DNA from: JABDBK01 sp964453575
GTDB taxonomy: Bacteria > Pseudomonadota > Gammaproteobacteria > DSM-16500
Length of the DNA stretch: 24,334 nt
Direction of reading: 5' to 3'
NCBI GenBank assembly: GCA_964453575.1
Contig: CAYVRW010000030.1
Span: forward strand, 1 to 24,334
The notes under the pieces were generated by a model that was given only the letters and a program-made list of their open reading frames with translations, was not told where the DNA came from and did not search any database. A program made the translations under genes and the position numbers. Positions within the stretch are counted from its first letter, which is position 1. The number at the start of each line of letters is the position of its first letter. This document shows positions 23,595-24,334 of this stretch, one piece after another.

Positions 23595-24334
23595 TTATAC
23601 AAATTCGCGACTAGCTGCAGAAAATTCCTTCGAATCTTTTTCCAAAACCTTGCGTATCACAAATCGCGGGCGCTTTCTAACTTCCTGATAAATACGCCCT
23701 ACATATTCTCCCACTACACCCAGGCCTAATAACACAATACCCAATAAGAAAAATATCACAGCAAACAACGTGAAAACACCTTCCACTTCAGGCCCTACAA
23801 TGACACGTCTTAACATTAAAAACATCACAAAAAGAAAGCTTAACAATGAAATGGAAAGCCCAAGCATAGTAAACACTTGCAATGGAAATAAGGAAAACCC
23901 AGTGACTAAATCAAAATTATAGCGAATCAACCCATAAAAACTGTAATTTGATTCGCCTGCAAATCTTGATTCATGGGCAACACCAATTTCTGTAGGATTA
24001 TAGGCATAATTTAATGCAAGCGCTGGAATAAATGTAGTGGCCTCACCCGTTGCCACCATTAAATCAACAATAGGACGACTGTAGGCTCGTAACATGCAGC
24101 CTTCATCTTCCATTTTTAATTTAGGCATCATCCATGCACGTAATTTATTGTGCATTTTTGAAACAAATCTTCGCCACGCGCTATCTTGGCGATTTTGTCT
24201 ATGGGTATTCACAACATCATGCCCTTTTTCCATAGCAGCTACCAATTTAGGAATTTCTTCCGGTGGGTTTTGTAAATCCGCATCCATAGTGATCACAATA
24301 TCACCACGAACACGTTCAAATCCCGCCATAATAG
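23595..24334 (-). CDS. arnC: ArnC-type undecaprenyl-phosphate glycosyltransferase (partial, 5' end missing)
   Basis: The last 245 or so residues of a GT2-family glycosyltransferase; the reading frame continues past the right edge of the window, and the methionine at 24329 is internal (IMAGF is conserved in ArnC). Visible features are the catalytic-region DADLQNPPEEIP, the RQNRQDS segment, GCMLRAYSR, and two C-terminal membrane helices followed by GEYVGRIYQEVRKRPRF. ArnC transfers 4-deoxy-4-formamido-L-arabinose to undecaprenyl phosphate at the cytoplasmic face of the inner membrane, a step in adding aminoarabinose to lipid A that raises resistance to cationic peptides. Related GtrB or dolichyl-phosphate-mannose synthase-like enzymes are the alternative. 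Other arn genes would be expected just beyond the edge. Confidence 0.87.
   Translation of the reverse strand, partial: IMAGFERVRGDIVITMDADLQNPPEEIPKLVAAMEKGHDVVNTHRQNRQDSAWRRFVSKMHNKLRAWMMPKLKMEDEGCMLRAYSRPIVDLMVATGEATTFIPALALNYAYNPTEIGVAHESRFAGESNYSFYGLIRYNFDLVTGFSLFPLQVFTMLGLSISLLSFLFVMFLMLRRVIVGPEVEGVFTLFAVIFFLLGIVLLGLGVVGEYVGRIYQEVRKRPRFVIRKVLEKDSKEFSAASREFV

Noticed and set aside
1..24334. CRISPR array, insertion sequence, prophage or integron
   Set aside because: No regularly spaced repeats, transposase, integrase or phage genes were found in any frame.

Overview
The window is about 24 kb of AT-rich bacterial chromosome, densely packed with genes on both strands. The protein set (GltX, Tex, an RhlE-type helicase, a TamA/TamB pair, ArnC) points to a gammaproteobacterium. 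The AT-rich coding, an acyl-carrier/adenylating/acyltransferase fusion, a GadC-like permease and several long, helix-rich or eukaryote-like proteins of unknown function would fit an intracellular lineage such as the Legionellales (Legionella, Coxiella, Rickettsiella and relatives). That placement is inference; no 16S gene or secretion-system gene is in view.

Layout: (1) 1-1613: a REP-like hairpin, gltX on the minus strand, and a divergent tRNA-Val(CAC) with a clear promoter. (2) 1640-4465: a 938-residue ACP / fatty-acyl adenylating / PlsC-type acyltransferase fusion, whose last codons lie inside a terminator hairpin. (3) 4507-5640: gloB (glyoxalase II) converging on a small repeat-bearing hypothetical gene that has its own promoter. 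(4) 5735-9662: an MFS transporter, a 322-bp intergenic stretch that may hold a gene remnant or a tiny ORF, and tex. (5) 9842-13326: an RhlE-type DEAD-box helicase converging on an amidase/permease pair. (6) 13372-17616: two tandem genes for large unknown proteins sharing a C-terminal 'INKPWKRA plus two membrane helices' module. (7) 17731-22215: tamA, tamB and a short Pro/Ala-rich secreted protein, probably one operon. (8) 22329-23549: a 406-residue unknown protein ending in two ubiquitin-interacting-motif-like helices. (9) A perfect 28-bp palindrome, then arnC cut by the window edge.

Most genes are housekeeping or envelope functions: translation and RNA handling (gltX, tRNA, tex, rhlE-like), detoxification and repair (gloB, the Nit1-like amidase), lipid and outer-membrane biogenesis (the fusion enzyme, tamAB, arnC) and transport (MFS, APC). 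The unusual content is the tandem two-helix membrane proteins, the UIM-like protein, the small SKEEP-repeat protein and the unusual acyl-activating fusion. These are candidates for host-directed or lineage-specific functions, but nothing in the window proves secretion.
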